A stretch of DNA of 6,602 bases from an uncultured Clostridia bacterium (lineage in GTDB: Bacteria > Bacillota > Clostridia > Lachnospirales > Lachnospiraceae). The stretch spans positions 1-6,602 of the forward strand of contig CAMJIC010000142.1 in the NCBI GenBank assembly GCA_946405675.1, in the 5' to 3' direction. Below are positions 6,300-6,602 of the stretch, piece after piece. Within the stretch, counting starts at the first letter, position 1; each line of letters starts with the position of its first letter. The notes below the pieces were generated by a model, which worked only from the letters and a program-made list of their open reading frames with translations, had not been told where the DNA came from and made no database searches. The translations under genes were made by a program, and so were the position numbers.

Positions 6300-6432
6300 G
6301 GTTATTATGCAATCGAACCTTGGACTGTGGACAGGCAGGATCATAAGGATCTCTTCGCCGTAAGCAGGATTCGCGGCGTATGGGGAAGAGGCTGTGAATC
6401 GCAATCAATGAAGATGCGTTCTGGGAAAATCT

Positions 6433-6602
6433 ATGCTCAAATTACTGATCACCGAGCGGCGCCTGATCTGGCCGCTTGCCAAAAATGACTTTCGGAAAAA
6501 ATTCGCAGGCTCCTACCTTGGAATCGTCTGGGCGCTGGTACAGCCTGTTGTGACCGTCCTGGTCTACTGGTTCGTCTTTCAGGTTGGCCTGAGGCAGACT
6601 GC
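6433..6602 (+). CDS. ABC-2 type polysaccharide/teichoic acid export permease, N-terminal part
   Basis: Only the first 56 codons are in the window; the gene runs off the right edge. The start MLKLLITERRLIWPLAKNDF, the motif KKFAGSYLGIVWALVQPVV and the hydrophobic run VTVLVYWFVFQVGL match the N-terminus of Wzm/TagG-type permeases. These export undecaprenyl-linked polysaccharide or teichoic acid with an ATPase subunit usually encoded next. An in-frame TGA at 6409-6411 limits the start. The ATG at 6433 has only a weak GGGA (6423-6426) six bases before it. It follows the fusion gene after 133 bases in which I see no convincing promoter or terminator, so co-transcription is likely but not shown. 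Together they suggest an ABC-transporter-dependent surface glycan locus continuing to the right. Confidence 0.88.
   Translation, partial: MLKLLITERRLIWPLAKNDFRKKFAGSYLGIVWALVQPVVTVLVYWFVFQVGLRQT

Noticed and set aside
6294..6390. Weak stems around the fusion-gene stop and at 6351-6390, plus a TTGGAC/CATAAG pair at 6320-6347
   Set aside because: The stems are short and interrupted with no T run, and the promoter boxes match the consensus poorly, so no terminator or promoter is called.
5319..6404. Long open frame of 361 codons on the - strand
   Set aside because: It runs antisense to the GT2 domain, whose motifs are clearly read on the + strand; its translation shows no family pattern and it reflects GC-rich codon use.

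Overview
The window looks like the chromosome of a Clostridia member, most likely Lachnospiraceae. It is fairly GC-rich (mid-fifties percent by eye), with strong AGGAGG-type ribosome binding sites, a DUF4317-family gene and a Firmicutes-type cdaA-cdaR pair. All real genes are on the + strand. The genus cannot be fixed from the sequence alone.

Layout. Positions 18-55 hold an almost perfect palindrome followed by a T run, probably the terminator of a gene left of the window. A DUF4317 gene follows (95-1213). A strongly folded repeat element lies directly after it (about 1208-1320), then a good extended -10 promoter (1325-1353). This promoter drives a tight cluster: cdaA (1401-2279, diadenylate cyclase), cdaR (2279-3598, its YbbR-repeat membrane partner, overlapping by one base) and a 91-residue HPr-like protein (3601-3876) starting 2 bases after cdaR. 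A second copy of the repeat element (3890-3947) separates this cluster from a 778-residue fusion of a polyprenyl-phosphate sugar-1-phosphate transferase with a GT2 glycosyltransferase (3963-6299). The window ends in the start of an ABC-2 type polysaccharide-export permease (6433 onward, cut by the window edge).

How it may fit together. CdaA makes c-di-AMP at the membrane and CdaR modulates it. The HPr-like protein aligns without gaps to HPr, but the phosphorylatable His15 is Phe while Ser46 is kept, as in a Crh-type regulator rather than a PTS phosphocarrier. The fusion enzyme and the permease would start and export an undecaprenyl-linked surface polysaccharide. The usual third gene of the c-di-AMP operon, glmM, is absent from this window.

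The most notable points are the His-less HPr paralogue in the c-di-AMP operon, the phosphoglycosyltransferase-GT2 fusion, and a small non-coding palindromic element in two copies. One copy is flanked by an exact 8-bp direct repeat. That repeat duplicates the ribosome binding site of the fusion gene, so removing the element leaves a normal 20-nt operon spacing.
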